Shown here: in pieces, positions 8,929 through 18,880 of the stretch | Layout of the letters: each line of letters begins with the position of its first letter | Position numbering within the stretch: position 1 is the stretch's first letter | From: Staphylococcus simulans | Lineage (GTDB): Bacteria; Bacillota; Bacilli; Staphylococcales; Staphylococcaceae | Length of the DNA: 64,000 nucleotides | Assembly: GCF_002902285.1 (NCBI RefSeq) | Contig: NZ_PPRU01000019.1 | Coordinates: 23,029 to 87,028, forward strand | Direction: 5' to 3' | Notes under the pieces: model-generated | The model's database searches: none | Seen by the model: only the letters and a program-made list of their open reading frames with translations | What the model was told of the DNA's origin: nothing | Program-made: the position numbers and the translations under genes

Positions 8929-9900
8929 ATGATTAAACAACTCATGCGCTTTCCAGTTTTATTAATTCTTTTTATATTTTTGACTATCCTTTCATTGTTT
9001 GTGGGCGTTAGTCAGCTTTCTATTACACAAATTTTTCATTTAACCGCAGATCAGCAAAATATACTTGTTTCGAGCCGTATTCCAAGAACAGTCAGTATTA
9101 TCATTTCAGGCAGTTCTTTAGCACTGGCTGGACTGATTATGCAACAGATGATGCAAAACAAGTTCGTCAGTCCGACAACTGCAGGGACGATGGAGTGGGC
9201 GAAACTAGGGATCCTCATCTCATTAATCTTCTTTCCGCAAGCGCATATTTTAATTAAGCTGTTATTCGCTATGGTACTTAGTATCGGCGGAACAATCTTC
9301 TTTATGAAATTGATTCAAATTATACGTTTTAAAGATGTTATATTCGTGCCGTTACTCGGTATTATGATTGGCGGTATTATATCTAGTTTAACAACGTTTG
9401 TGGCATTAAGGACGAATGCACTGCAAAGTATTGGGAACTGGTTGAACGGTAACTTTGCGATTATCACAAGCGGTCGATACGAAGTCTTATATTTAAGCAT
9501 CCCATTGCTTATTGTTACGTATATTTTTGCCAACTATTTCACTATTGCTGGTATGGGTAAAGACTTCAGCCATAACTTAGGAGTCAACTACGATCGAATT
9601 ATGATGTTCGGCTTAACGATTACCGCAACAATGACCGCATTAGTCGTTGTGACAGTTGGTACTTTACCGTTCTTAGGCTTAATTGTGCCGAATATTGTGT
9701 CTATCTATAGAGGAGACCATTTAAAAAATGCCTTGCCGCACACTGCAGTCTTAGGTGCGATTTTTGTATTGGTGTCCGACATCTTAGGACGTGTGATTGT
9801 TTATCCATATGAAATCAATATCGGATTGACTATCGGTGTCTTCGGGACATTAATTTTCTTAGTAATGTTATTTAAAGGGAGTCGCAACTATGAGTCATAA
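8929..9900 (+). CDS. sstA: Siderophore ABC transporter permease SstA
   Basis: FecCD-family membrane permease of the staphylococcal siderophore transporter, which imports ferric catechol-type siderophores and catecholamine-bound iron. The 323 residues form about nine hydrophobic helices. Visible are SSRIPRTVSIIISGSSLALAG near residue 40 and the ATPase-contact region GTLPFLGLIVPNIVS near residue 244. First gene of sstABCD behind a Fur box; its end overlaps sstB by 11 bases. The GGGGATAGGAG Shine-Dalgarno sits well before the ATG. Confidence 0.93.
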   Translation: MIKQLMRFPVLLILFIFLTILSLFVGVSQLSITQIFHLTADQQNILVSSRIPRTVSIIISGSSLALAGLIMQQMMQNKFVSPTTAGTMEWAKLGILISLIFFPQAHILIKLLFAMVLSIGGTIFFMKLIQIIRFKDVIFVPLLGIMIGGIISSLTTFVALRTNALQSIGNWLNGNFAIITSGRYEVLYLSIPLLIVTYIFANYFTIAGMGKDFSHNLGVNYDRIMMFGLTITATMTALVVVTVGTLPFLGLIVPNIVSIYRGDHLKNALPHTAVLGAIFVLVSDILGRVIVYPYEINIGLTIGVFGTLIFLVMLFKGSRNYES

Positions 9901-10849
9901 ACAAAGTAATATCAGATTATTTATATTATTGGGTGTAGTTGTGGTAACAGGTATTTTATATCTCTTGTTAGGCATTGACTTTGATATCTTTGCGTATCAG
10001 ATACAAAGTCGAATCAGGAAACTGATTTTAATGATTTTAGTCGGTGCAGCGATTGGTACCTCTGTCATTATATTCCAAGCGATTACAGTCAACCGATTAT
10101 TAACACCGTCTATGATGGGATTAGATGCGGTCTATATGTTTGTCAAAGTTGTCTTAGTCTTTATCTTTGGTATTCAATCAATGGCAGTGACAAATATTTA
10201 TCTCAACTTTGCGTTAACATTAGTCGCAATGATTATATTCGCACTTATTCTATTCCAGGGTGTTTTTAAATACGGTAACTTCTCAGTGTACTTTATCTTA
10301 TTAATCGGCGTGATTTTAGGTACATTCTTTAGAAGTATCACTGGCTTTATCGAACTCGTAATCAACCCTGAAGATTTCTTAGCTGTACAAAGTTCAATGT
10401 TTGCGAACTTTAATGCATCGAACTCAAAATTAGTTGCCATCAGCAGCATTGTCTTAGTTATTCTAATTTTAATTACAATTAAAATCTTGCCTTATTTAGA
10501 CGTATTACTATTAGGGAAAGCACAGGCATTGAACTTAGGTGTCAACTATACACGAATGACACGTTTATTAATGATTATGGTCGCGTTATTAACTTCAATC
10601 GCTACAGCGCTTGTTGGTCCGATTACATTCTTAGGGTTATTAACTGTGAACATTGCGCATGAAGTCATGAAAACATATGAACATAAATACTTATTACCTG
10701 CGACAATATTTTTAAGCTGGATCAGCTTATTTACTGCAGAATGGATTGTAGAACATTTATTTGAAGCCACGACAGAAGTAAGTATCCTCATCAACTTAAT
10801 CGGAGGAAGTTACTTCGTATACTTATTGATTAAAAGGAGAAATTCATGA
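9890..10849 (+). CDS. sstB: Siderophore ABC transporter permease SstB
   Basis: Second FecCD-type permease, which pairs with SstA to form the membrane channel. It has 319 residues, mostly hydrophobic helices, with the ATPase-contact segment GPITFLGLLTVNIAHE near residue 243. It overlaps both neighbours (11 bases with sstA, 4 with sstC), so translation of the whole set is coupled. The function follows from the family and the operon. Confidence 0.93.
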   Translation: MSHKQSNIRLFILLGVVVVTGILYLLLGIDFDIFAYQIQSRIRKLILMILVGAAIGTSVIIFQAITVNRLLTPSMMGLDAVYMFVKVVLVFIFGIQSMAVTNIYLNFALTLVAMIIFALILFQGVFKYGNFSVYFILLIGVILGTFFRSITGFIELVINPEDFLAVQSSMFANFNASNSKLVAISSIVLVILILITIKILPYLDVLLLGKAQALNLGVNYTRMTRLLMIMVALLTSIATALVGPITFLGLLTVNIAHEVMKTYEHKYLLPATIFLSWISLFTAEWIVEHLFEATTEVSILINLIGGSYFVYLLIKRRNS

Positions 10850-11607
10850 TGATACAAGTTCAAGATTTAAATAAAACGATTCATGATAAACCGATTCTTA
10901 AAGATATTAACGTAGAAATTCGTAAAGGACGTTTGACGTCATTAATAGGTCCAAACGGGGCAGGTAAAAGTACCTTATTATCTGCGGTCAGCCGTTTAAT
11001 GGATATAGATACAGGTTCTATAGAACTTGAACACGAAGGTATTGGCGCATTTACAAGTAATGAAATTGCGAAGAAGCTTTCAGTTTTAAAACAAACGAAT
11101 CATACTGAACTAAATATTACAGTCGAACAATTAGTCGCATTCGGTCGCTTCCCATACTCTAAAGGCCGATTAGACGATACAGATAAAGAAAAAATCAATG
11201 AAGCTTTAGATTTACTCCAACTACAAGAAATCAGAGATCGTAATCTTAAAACACTTTCAGGTGGTCAACGTCAACGTGCTTATATTGCGATGACAATCGC
11301 ACAAGATACAGAATGTATCTTATTAGACGAACCGCTGAATAATCTAGACATGAAATATTCAGTAGAAATTATGAAAACATTGAGAAAGCTAACACGAGAA
11401 CATGGCAAAACAATTGTAATTGTATTACACGATATCAACTTTGCGTCTAGTTATTCAGATGATGTAATTGCGATGAAAGATGGCGAAATCGTCAAAGCGA
11501 GTGAACGAGACGAAGTTATTCAACCAAGCATCTTAAGACATCTTTATGACATGGATGTCGATATCGAATGCATCAGAGGCCAAAGAATTTGCCTATATTA
11601 TAGTTAA
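10846..11607 (+). CDS. sstC: Siderophore ABC transporter ATPase SstC
   Basis: ATPase that drives SstAB. In 253 residues it shows the Walker A GPNGAGKST near residue 35, the Q-loop, the ABC signature LSGGQRQRAY near residue 138, Walker B ILLDEP near residue 158 and the switch histidine in VLHDINF. The Shine-Dalgarno AAAGGAGA lies in the end of sstB; either of two adjacent ATGs could be the start. After it comes an ATGCCG/CGGCAT hairpin (11631-11650), which may reduce or stabilise transcript before sstD. Confidence 0.95.
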   Translation: MMIQVQDLNKTIHDKPILKDINVEIRKGRLTSLIGPNGAGKSTLLSAVSRLMDIDTGSIELEHEGIGAFTSNEIAKKLSVLKQTNHTELNITVEQLVAFGRFPYSKGRLDDTDKEKINEALDLLQLQEIRDRNLKTLSGGQRQRAYIAMTIAQDTECILLDEPLNNLDMKYSVEIMKTLRKLTREHGKTIVIVLHDINFASSYSDDVIAMKDGEIVKASERDEVIQPSILRHLYDMDVDIECIRGQRICLYYS

Positions 11608-11692
11608 ACACTGACCATTTGAAAGGGGTGATGCCGATTTTTTACGGCATATCAAGACGGGGGTCTAACACATTTCAGGAGGATAAAGAAAA

Positions 11693-12721
11693 ATGAAGAA
11701 ATTAGGCTTATTTATTTTAGTTAGTATTATGTTTTTACTTGCTGCGTGTGGTAATGGCAGTGATTCAAAAGAAAGTTCAGAAAAAGGTTCATCAGATAAA
11801 AAGACAGTTAAAATTGAAAATAATTACCAATTAAGAAGTGAAGATCCTAAAGGCGGCGACGAAAAAGGGGTTAAAAATGAAGTTGAAGTACCAGTGAACC
11901 CTAAAAATGCTGTCGTTTTAGACTATGGTGCATTAGATACACTTAAAGCTATGGGTGTCGCAGATAAAGTTAAAGCAGTACCTAAAGGTGAAGGCAACAG
12001 CACATTACCAGACTTCTTAAAAGAATTTAAAGATGACAAATACATCAACACAGGTTCATTAAAAGAAGTGAACTTCGATAAAATTGCGCAAGCTAAACCA
12101 GAAGTTATCTTCATTTCATCACGTACAGCTAACCAAAAGAATTTAGATGAATTCAAAAAAGCAGCACCAGACGCTAAAGTTGTTTATGTAGGTGCTGATG
12201 ATAAAGACTATGTCAATTCAGTGAAGAAAAATGCTGAAAACTTAGGTGAAATTTACGATAAAGAAGATAAAGCGAAGTCATTAAATAAAGAATTAGACAA
12301 AAAAATCGCTGACATGAAAGATAAAACAAAAGATTTTGATAAAAAAGTAATGTACTTATTAGTAAACGAAGGTGAATTATCTACTTTCGGTCCTAAAGAA
12401 CGTTTCGGCAGCTTAGTTTATAACACATTAGGCTTTAAACCAGCTGACAGCAAAATCAAAGGCAGCTCACATGGTCAAAACGTAACAAACGAATACATCA
12501 ATGAGAAAAATCCAGATGTGATTTTAGCAATGGACCGTGGTCAAGCTATTGGTAGTAAATCAACTGCGAAACAAGTCTTAGGAAACGATGTAATTAAGAA
12601 TGTTAAAGCAGTTAAAGACGATGAAATTTATGAACTTGATCCGAAATTATGGTACTTTGCTTCAGGTTCAACAACTACAACAATGAAACAAATTGACGAA
12701 TTAAAAGAGGTTGTTAAATAA
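11693..12721 (+). CDS. sstD: Siderophore-binding lipoprotein SstD
   Basis: Extracellular substrate-binding lipoprotein of the Sst importer, anchored to the outer face of the membrane. A 342-residue protein with a lipoprotein signal peptide ending in LLAAC (Cys19), then a Gly/Ser/Lys-rich linker and a periplasmic-binding-protein class III fold: PKNAVVLDYGALDTLKAMG near residue 65 and PEVIFISSRT near residue 136. It starts after an AGGAGGATAAAG ribosome site. Last gene of the operon, closed by a strong terminator. Confidence 0.94.
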   Translation: MKKLGLFILVSIMFLLAACGNGSDSKESSEKGSSDKKTVKIENNYQLRSEDPKGGDEKGVKNEVEVPVNPKNAVVLDYGALDTLKAMGVADKVKAVPKGEGNSTLPDFLKEFKDDKYINTGSLKEVNFDKIAQAKPEVIFISSRTANQKNLDEFKKAAPDAKVVYVGADDKDYVNSVKKNAENLGEIYDKEDKAKSLNKELDKKIADMKDKTKDFDKKVMYLLVNEGELSTFGPKERFGSLVYNTLGFKPADSKIKGSSHGQNVTNEYINEKNPDVILAMDRGQAIGSKSTAKQVLGNDVIKNVKAVKDDEIYELDPKLWYFASGSTTTTMKQIDELKEVVK

Positions 12722-12760
12722 TAATTACCGTTTTTAATAGGGGGAAGATGGTAATTAAAA

Positions 12761-12803
12761 AACCGAGTCGGAATGCAATATATTTCCGGCTCGGTTTTAT
12801 TTA
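12761..12803. terminator. Terminator after sstD
   Basis: AACCGAG and CGGAA pair with TTCCG and CTCGGTT around a short loop, followed by TTTATTT. A-runs on the left mean it may also serve the leftward gene that ends at 12837. Confidence 0.85.
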
Positions 12804-12836
12804 GTTTAAATTGTCATTAATTTGTATACTGTTACT

Positions 12837-13163
12837 TTAAACGTCAAAGTATAAAGGATAATGTGCAGCGCATCTTGGATTGAATTGCGCATCACAGTGC
12901 GGACAATGATCTGTTTCCATATATTCCTTGATTGACAATGTGGTGTCACATACACCACATAAAATCGCATGTTCATCGAATTCTGATTTTGACCATGGCA
13001 CAGGTGCATGTTCTTCTGATTCATTATGGCAATGAATACATGCATAGAATTTATTACAGCATTTGAATTTAATGGCGATAACATCAATAGGTGTATGGTA
13101 ATGCGTACAACGCGTCTCATTGTCTAGACCGATACCATGAACAGTATGATGTTTATTATTCAT
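12837..13163 (-). CDS. CHY-type zinc-finger protein
   Basis: A 108-residue protein full of Cys and His: CTHYH near residue 19, [14 protein letters not shown] near residue 35, CGVCD near residue 70 and [17 protein letters not shown] near residue 88. This is the CHY zinc-finger pattern. The start is set at [10 protein letters not shown] (13163), which overlaps the murB stop by 8 bases; a longer open frame continues upstream inside murB but is only a shadow. The role of bacterial CHY proteins is not established. It is translated together with murB. Confidence 0.85.
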   Translation of the reverse strand: MNNKHHTVHGIGLDNETRCTHYHTPIDVIAIKFKCCNKFYACIHCHNESEEHAPVPWSKSEFDEHAILCGVCDTTLSIKEYMETDHCPHCDAQFNPRCAAHYPLYFDV

Positions 13164-14079
13164 CTTCTGGATGATCACCAATAACACGTACTTCTGGATG
13201 CAATTCGACATCAAATTTTTCTTTAACGACTTGTTGTACATGGTGAATCAAGTCTTCATAATCTGTCGCAGTACCGTTATCAACATTGACCATAAATCCA
13301 GCATGTTTCGTTGAAACTTCAACACCGCCGATACGGTGGCCTTGTAAGTCAGAGTCTTGAATTAATTTACCCGCAAAGTGGCCTGGTGGTCTTTGGAAAA
13401 CACTGCCGCATGAAGGATATTCAAGAGGTTGTTTTGACTCACGACGTTCTGTTAGGTCGTCCATAACGGCTTGGATTTCATCTTGTTTGCCAGGTGTTAA
13501 GTTAAATGCAGCTTCTAGCACAACCAAGTGTTGTTTTTGAACAATACTGCTTCGGTAGCCAAGTTCTAATTCATCACGTGTAAGTTGTACAAGTTCACCG
13601 CGTTCATTAACACATACCGCGTAATCAATACAATCACGGACTTCGCCGCCATAAGCACCGGCATTCATAAAGACAGCACCGCCAATTGATCCTGGGATAC
13701 CGCAAGCAAACTCTAAGCCAGTTAAAGATTCATCACGTGCAGTACGGGAGACATCAATAATCGCTGCACCGCTTCCTGCAATTATGACATTATCTTCAAC
13801 TTTAATATAATCCATAGACAATAGGCTCAATACAATCCCGCGAATACCACCTTCACGAATAATAATATTAGAGCCGTTGCCTAAATAAGTGACAGGAATG
13901 TTGTTGATTCTAGCAATGTGATTGATGGCTTGAACTTCTTCAAAAGTTGTCGGACTGAGATAGAAGTCAGCATTTCCTCCTGTTTGCGTATAAGTATAGC
14001 GTTTTAATGGTTCATCAACTTTAATAATTTCTTCTGGCAGAACTTTTTTCAGTTCTGTAAGAATGTCATCTTTGTGCAA
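13156..14079 (-). CDS. murB: UDP-N-acetylenolpyruvoylglucosamine reductase
   Basis: Flavoenzyme of peptidoglycan synthesis: reduces UDP-GlcNAc-enolpyruvate to UDP-MurNAc with NADPH. The 307 residues fit the short type II MurB. Visible are the FAD-binding stretch [11 protein letters not shown] near residue 59, [23 protein letters not shown] near residue 122 and SCGSVFQRP near residue 224, with the catalytic serine. The stop overlaps the start of the CHY-finger gene. Confidence 0.97.
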   Translation of the reverse strand: MHKDDILTELKKVLPEEIIKVDEPLKRYTYTQTGGNADFYLSPTTFEEVQAINHIARINNIPVTYLGNGSNIIIREGGIRGIVLSLLSMDYIKVEDNVIIAGSGAAIIDVSRTARDESLTGLEFACGIPGSIGGAVFMNAGAYGGEVRDCIDYAVCVNERGELVQLTRDELELGYRSSIVQKQHLVVLEAAFNLTPGKQDEIQAVMDDLTERRESKQPLEYPSCGSVFQRPPGHFAGKLIQDSDLQGHRIGGVEVSTKHAGFMVNVDNGTATDYEDLIHHVQQVVKEKFDVELHPEVRVIGDHPEDE

Positions 14080-14155
14080 CGATAGAACTCCCTTTCAATT
14101 ATTTTCACTTTCTTATTATAGCAATGAAACAGGCTTTTTGTGAAATACAATCCGC

Positions 14156-14689
14156 TTAATTCAACCCGTATCTTCGTGACAACTTTTCAAACAAAGCTGA
14201 TTTACCTGTTTCATAGTCACGAATAGTCTCTGATTTAGCATGTAAAGCTTGTTTTGCTTCTGCAAATTCTGCTTGTAACTCAGAATTATGGGTTAAAGCC
14301 TCTTGCATCGTTAAATAGTGGTCATATTGATCAGATTCAATTTGTAATATGTGCAGACGAACGATTTGTTTAAGTTCTTTCATATTATTGAATTGCGCCA
14401 TTACTACTTTTTTCTTATAACGGTGGTGCAAGCGATAGAAACCGGCATAATTTAATCGTTTTTCATCTAAAGCTGTAATATCATGTAAATTAGTAACGCC
14501 GACTAATAAATCTAAAATCGGTTCTGTTGTATAATTAAAATGTGCAGTACCGCCGATATGGTGGACTGTCTTAACAGGTGTATTAAGTAGACCGAGTAAT
14601 AAGTCGCTTAACTCTTGAAATTGATTTTGATAATTTTGAAGCGCTTGCCTATCTTTGATTAAGGGCTGCGTTTTAGAATACATATTCAA
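14156..14689 (-). CDS. GrpB-like nucleotidyltransferase-fold protein
   Basis: A 177-residue cytosolic protein of the GrpB (UPF0157) family. Visible features are HHIGGTAHFNYTTEPILDLLVGV near residue 43, the family's HIGST-type motif followed by the acidic pair region, and the C-terminal helical part. Here the motif reads IGGT rather than the more common IGST. GrpB proteins have a nucleotidyltransferase fold, but their substrate is unclear. It is a single leftward gene facing a divergent lipoprotein gene at 14791. Confidence 0.75.
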   Translation of the reverse strand: MNMYSKTQPLIKDRQALQNYQNQFQELSDLLLGLLNTPVKTVHHIGGTAHFNYTTEPILDLLVGVTNLHDITALDEKRLNYAGFYRLHHRYKKKVVMAQFNNMKELKQIVRLHILQIESDQYDHYLTMQEALTHNSELQAEFAEAKQALHAKSETIRDYETGKSALFEKLSRRYGLN

Positions 14690-14790
14690 CCGTCCTTTGT
14701 AAAAGTTCTAAAAGTATTATATTATGAATTCTGACATACTCAAACATTAATCATGCAAACTATACAGATAAAAAGACAGGAGTGGACAAT

Positions 14791-15693
14791 GTGAAAAAAT
14801 GGCTTCTCGCAATAACGATTGTTTGTCTAACGCTGTCTCTTGCGGCATGCAATAGTAAAACACAGTCAGATTTAAATCACTTTGAAAAAGCGAAGCATGA
14901 AGTGGATAAAGAAGAGAAACATGTTAAACAAGTCATGGATGATATTCATTTAAATCGTTTAAGTGAATTAAGCAAATCAGATTTAACAGATAGAAACAAA
15001 ACAGACTTTCAACAAATGGAGAAAGATATCGATAAGAAATTAATGCCGGCCTTTAAATCTTATAAAAAAGCCGCAAAACAGCTTCCTGCAGAAACTAAAA
15101 AGGTGAAACAATTACGTCACACGTATTTGCATGAGGTAGACCAACAAGAAAAAGCATTAAAAGATATTCGTAGCTTCGTACATTTATGTAATCAATCCAT
15201 CAAAGCGAATGAAGATATTTTAAATTACACGAGATTATTTGAGAAGAATCGTGCACTTTTAGAGAAGCAAGTAACAGAAGCACGTCAAAATGGTGAAACT
15301 GAGAGTATAGATAAATTTACAAGTAAATTAAAACATCATAATAAGGAGTTGCAGAAGATTGCGAAGAAATATTTAGATGCTGACAATCCTCAAAACACTA
15401 AAACAGTCATCAAAGAAAAAATTCAACCTTTAATCAGCAAACAAATTGAAGAGTTGAATCAAGCAAGTGTATCAGAAGAAAAGACTGCAAAAGCGCATCA
15501 GACCGCAATCGAAATGTATTATAGTCTGCAAAATTATTACGAGACACGACAAAGAACCATTGACATCAGCCGTAAATTGGAGCAATATGATATGAATAAA
15601 ACTCCTTTAACAGGGAATGAATTAGATAAGTACCACCATCAATTCCGTAATGATTTCAAGGGCTTAAAGAACGATGTACATCAGAATGATTGA
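14791..15693 (+). CDS. YkyA-type lipoprotein
   Basis: A 300-residue lipoprotein, starting at GTG (14791) behind GACAGGAG. A GTG nine bases upstream is too close to that site. The signal peptide ends in the lipobox LAAC (Cys20). The rest is highly charged, rich in Lys/Glu/Gln and almost certainly long alpha-helices or coiled coil. It resembles the YkyA/putative cell-wall-binding lipoprotein family of Firmicutes. Function unknown; probably anchored on the outer membrane face. Confidence 0.75.
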   Translation: MKKWLLAITIVCLTLSLAACNSKTQSDLNHFEKAKHEVDKEEKHVKQVMDDIHLNRLSELSKSDLTDRNKTDFQQMEKDIDKKLMPAFKSYKKAAKQLPAETKKVKQLRHTYLHEVDQQEKALKDIRSFVHLCNQSIKANEDILNYTRLFEKNRALLEKQVTEARQNGETESIDKFTSKLKHHNKELQKIAKKYLDADNPQNTKTVIKEKIQPLISKQIEELNQASVSEEKTAKAHQTAIEMYYSLQNYYETRQRTIDISRKLEQYDMNKTPLTGNELDKYHHQFRNDFKGLKNDVHQND

Positions 15694-15826
15694 AAAAAGC
15701 AAGAAAAATATTAGTATTTTGGTTAACATTGAAATATAAAGTGTGTATAATTAGACACATTGAAATAGGAAATGGAATGAATGGGACTATCACTTTAGGT
15801 GATAAATATTTTTAGAGGTGAATAGA

Positions 15827-16147
15827 ATGGCTACAAAGCTGACTTCAATTGACCAGTTTAAACAAGTAATTAACGACAACAAATATGTATTTATTATGAA
15901 ACACAGTAACACTTGCCCAATTTCAGCAAATGCTTACGATCAGTTCAATAAATTCTTATATGAACGTGATATCGATGGGTATTATTTAATTGTGCAAGAA
16001 CAAAGAGATGTATCTGATTACATTGCAGAACAAACTGGCGTGAAGCATGAATCGCCACAAGCTTTTTATTTTGTTGATGGTGAAGTTAAATGGCATGCAA
16101 GTCATGATGACATTAATGTGACTTCACTTGCACAAGCTGAAGAGTAA
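15827..16147 (+). CDS. brxC: Monothiol bacilliredoxin BrxC (YtxJ family)
   Basis: A 106-residue thioredoxin-fold protein with the active-site motif TCPIS near residue 29, as in Bacillus YtxJ/BrxC. These proteins remove bacillithiol from oxidised cytosolic proteins and reduce other bacilliredoxins. The ATG at 15827 follows TTAGAGGTG; an upstream in-frame GTG (15818) is part of that ribosome site and was rejected. Monocistronic, with a strong terminator. Family is firm; the exact partner proteins are inferred. Confidence 0.85.
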   Translation: MATKLTSIDQFKQVINDNKYVFIMKHSNTCPISANAYDQFNKFLYERDIDGYYLIVQEQRDVSDYIAEQTGVKHESPQAFYFVDGEVKWHASHDDINVTSLAQAEE

Positions 16148-16196
16148 ACTTGCTTGTCAGGGGACACAAGCACTAATAACATAAAGTAAAAAGCGG

Positions 16197-16268
16197 ACTC
16201 CATGCTTTTAGACGTTGGACATGAAGGGTATATGTTTCCAACACAATCTGAAAGCTTGGAGTTTTTTT
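16197..16268 (+). terminator. Terminator of brxC
   Basis: Outer stem ACTCCA-GCTTT / AAAGC-TGGAGT encloses a second stem (GTTGGA-AT / AT-TCCAAC). It is followed by TTTTTTT. Confidence 0.75.
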
Positions 16269-16379
16269 AATTTAAAGCAAAACAAGCATTAGGCGTTACA
16301 GTAGGTTTTTTGAAATAAGACCTGTATAATATTTAAGTGAATTGAACAAACATTGGGAAACTTTATTTGAGGTGACAAA

Positions 16380-17519
16380 ATGAGAGTATTAGTCGCAATG
16401 GATGAATTTAATGGAATCGTTTCAAGTTATGAGGCGAATCGATATGTAGAAGAAGCGGTCGCTAGTCAAATTGAAGAAGCGGATATTGTCCAAGTGCCGC
16501 TGTTCAATGGGCGTCATGAATTGATGGACTCTGTCTTCTTATGGCAGTCTGGCACGAAATATCGTGTGAATGTCCATGATGCAGATATGAAACAAGTTGA
16601 AGGTGTTTATGGTAAGACTGAGAGCGGCATGACGATTATTGAAGCGGATTTATTCTTACAAGGGAATCGACCGCTGACAGAGCGTACCAGCTATGGTTTA
16701 GGTGAATTGATTGCGGCAGCATTAGATAATGATGCCAAGCATTTAGTGATTTCACTCGGTAATATCGCAAGTTTTGACGGCGGTGCTGGTATGCTGCAAG
16801 CGTTAGGTGCCAAATATTACAACGATGAAGGTGAACCTGTCGATGCGAAAGAAGGCGTAGGCGTATTAAAATACATTCGTCGTGTAGATTTCTCAGGCCT
16901 TGACCAACGATTAAAAGAAACGCGTATCCAACTCGTCTCTGACTTTGCCAGCAAGATGTATGGTAAAGAAAGTGAAATCATGCAAGTTTATAAATTGTTA
17001 GAGATTTCTAGAGAAGAAGCTGCGACAATTGATAATTTAGTTTGGTATTTCAGCGAAATCTTAAAAAATGAAACACGTACGGTGACAAGTACAGTAGAAC
17101 GCGGTGGTACAGGTGGCGGTATTGCGGCTGTCTTAGCTGCACTTTATAACGCAGAAGTTTTAACAAGTCATAGCTTAGTGGATCAAATTACGCACTTAGA
17201 AAACTTGATTGAACAAGCAGATTTAATTATGTTCGGTGAAGGTATCAATGAACAAGATCATTTATTAGAAACAACATCATTAAGAATTGCAGAGCTTGCG
17301 ACAAAATATCATAAGCCTTGCATTGCGATTAATGCGACAGCAGATAAATTCGATCGTTATGAAGCGTTAGGTGTTACTGGTATGTTCAACTTATTTATGA
17401 CAATGCCGAAGCGCTATACAAGTTTTGAAGCCGGTTTACAAATCCGCTTCTACGCTGTCCAAGCTTTAAAGCTCCTAACAACAACATTCAATACGCAAAA
17501 ATCACAAACAAAAGCATAA
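16380..17519 (+). CDS. Glycerate kinase family protein
   Basis: A 379-residue protein of the GlxK glycerate kinase family, which phosphorylates glycerate with ATP. Family features: SLGNIASFDGGAGMLQALGA near residue 128, GGTGGGIAAVLAALYNAEVL near residue 239 and FGEGINEQD near residue 283. The N-terminus reads VAMDEFNGIVSS where canonical members read APDSFKGS, so a normally conserved lysine/serine is missing. The substrate may therefore differ. Single gene; ends at a shared bidirectional terminator with pepT. Confidence 0.8.
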   Translation: MRVLVAMDEFNGIVSSYEANRYVEEAVASQIEEADIVQVPLFNGRHELMDSVFLWQSGTKYRVNVHDADMKQVEGVYGKTESGMTIIEADLFLQGNRPLTERTSYGLGELIAAALDNDAKHLVISLGNIASFDGGAGMLQALGAKYYNDEGEPVDAKEGVGVLKYIRRVDFSGLDQRLKETRIQLVSDFASKMYGKESEIMQVYKLLEISREEAATIDNLVWYFSEILKNETRTVTSTVERGGTGGGIAAVLAALYNAEVLTSHSLVDQITHLENLIEQADLIMFGEGINEQDHLLETTSLRIAELATKYHKPCIAINATADKFDRYEALGVTGMFNLFMTMPKRYTSFEAGLQIRFYAVQALKLLTTTFNTQKSQTKA

Positions 17520-17546
17520 TCAACTAATAATCTTAAATGCATAATC

Positions 17547-17588
17547 AAAAATGGCTGAACCCTTTGTAATTTAGGTTCAGCCATTTTT
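17547..17588. terminator. Bidirectional terminator between glycerate kinase gene and pepT
   Basis: AAAATGGCTGAACC pairs perfectly with GGTTCAGCCATTTT, with A- and T-runs on both sides. It serves both converging genes. Confidence 0.85.
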
Positions 17589-17636
17589 ATATTTATACGT
17601 ACATAGTGACGTCTCTTTAGTAACGTTAAAGTTGTA

Positions 17637-18866
17637 TTATGCTTCGGTATTGCCTACTTCTTCTGCGATACCTACAATCACTTGTACTGCTTTTTCCATG
17701 ACATCGATAGAAGCGTATTCGAATGGACCATGGAAGTTATCGCAACCTGTGAAGATGTTTGGTGTCGGTAGGCCCATAAATGATAGTTGTGAGCCGTCTG
17801 TACCACCACGAATCGGTTCGGTATTAGGTTCAATACCTAATTGTTTGAAGACACGTTTTGGAATCTCGATGACTTCAGGTACTTCATTGATTTTTTCAGC
17901 CATATTGAAGTATTGGTCATGGACTTCTACTTCAACTGGATTATTTGAATAATCTGCGTTAATTTCATTTTTAATATCTTCAAGCAATGCTTTACGTGCT
18001 TCAAAGCGATTGCGGTCGTGATCACGTACGATATATTTCAATTGAGCTTTTTCAGTTGTACCATTGAAGTTCATCAAGTGGAAGAAACCTTCATAGCCTT
18101 CTGTTTCTTCTGGCACTTCATCTTGTGGTAATTGACTATCGAAGCGTTCGCCTAATTTAATCGCATTAACCATGACATCTTTCGCAGAACCTGGATGTAC
18201 ATTGACACCATGACAAGTAATCGTTGCTTCAGCTGCGTTAAAGCTCTCAAATTGTAATTCGCCATATTGACTGCCGTCCATTGTATAGGCAAAGTCAGCC
18301 CCGAAACGAGCTACATCGAATTTATGCGGTCCACGTCCGATTTCTTCATCTGGCGTAAATGCGACACGGATACGTCCGTGTTTCACTTCTGGATGTTCAA
18401 CTAAATAGTTTAAAGCAGTCATAATTTCAGCAACACCCGCTTTATCGTCTGCGCCAAGTAATGATGTACCGTCTGTAATCATTAAAGTGTGGCCTTCTAC
18501 TGATTTTAAAGCAGGGAAGACAGTTTGGTTTAATTCGCGGTCCGTATCGCCGAGTTGAATTGGCTTGCCGTCGTAGTTTTCAATAATTTGCGGCTTAACA
18601 TTTGTCGCATTAAAGTCTGGTGAAGTATCAACGTGTGCTAAAAAGCCTACAGTCGGTACTTCTTTTGCGATATTGCTCTCTAATGTCGCAAATAAATAGC
18701 CATTATCATCTAAGTCTGTATCTAAACCAAGATTTTCTAATTCTTGTTTTAACACATTTAACAAATCCCATTGTTTCTCAGTTGATGGTGTTGCTTCTGA
18801 GTCTGGATTAGATTGTGTATCAATCTCCGCATAACGTTTCAGTCTGTCGATTAATTGTTCTTTCAC
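17637..18866 (-). CDS. pepT: Peptidase T (tripeptide aminopeptidase)
   Basis: Zinc-dependent M20-family aminopeptidase that removes the N-terminal residue from tripeptides in the cytosol. In 409 residues, zinc-site motifs are [10 protein letters not shown] near residue 74, LLGADDKAG near residue 135 and [10 protein letters not shown] near residue 170, with the C-terminal zinc histidine in the [12 protein letters not shown] block near residue 373. The start ATG follows GGGG-type ribosome sequence; the gene lies 14 bases after the ThrE-like pair and is probably transcribed with it. Confidence 0.96.
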   Translation of the reverse strand: MKEQLIDRLKRYAEIDTQSNPDSEATPSTEKQWDLLNVLKQELENLGLDTDLDDNGYLFATLESNIAKEVPTVGFLAHVDTSPDFNATNVKPQIIENYDGKPIQLGDTDRELNQTVFPALKSVEGHTLMITDGTSLLGADDKAGVAEIMTALNYLVEHPEVKHGRIRVAFTPDEEIGRGPHKFDVARFGADFAYTMDGSQYGELQFESFNAAEATITCHGVNVHPGSAKDVMVNAIKLGERFDSQLPQDEVPEETEGYEGFFHLMNFNGTTEKAQLKYIVRDHDRNRFEARKALLEDIKNEINADYSNNPVEVEVHDQYFNMAEKINEVPEVIEIPKRVFKQLGIEPNTEPIRGGTDGSQLSFMGLPTPNIFTGCDNFHGPFEYASIDVMEKAVQVIVGIAEEVGNTEA

Positions 18867-18880
18867 TTGATATGCACCCC

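Noticed and set aside
12806..13120. Second frame inside the CHY-finger gene
   Set aside because: Overlaps the Cys/His-rich gene in another frame; low-complexity shadow without a ribosome site.
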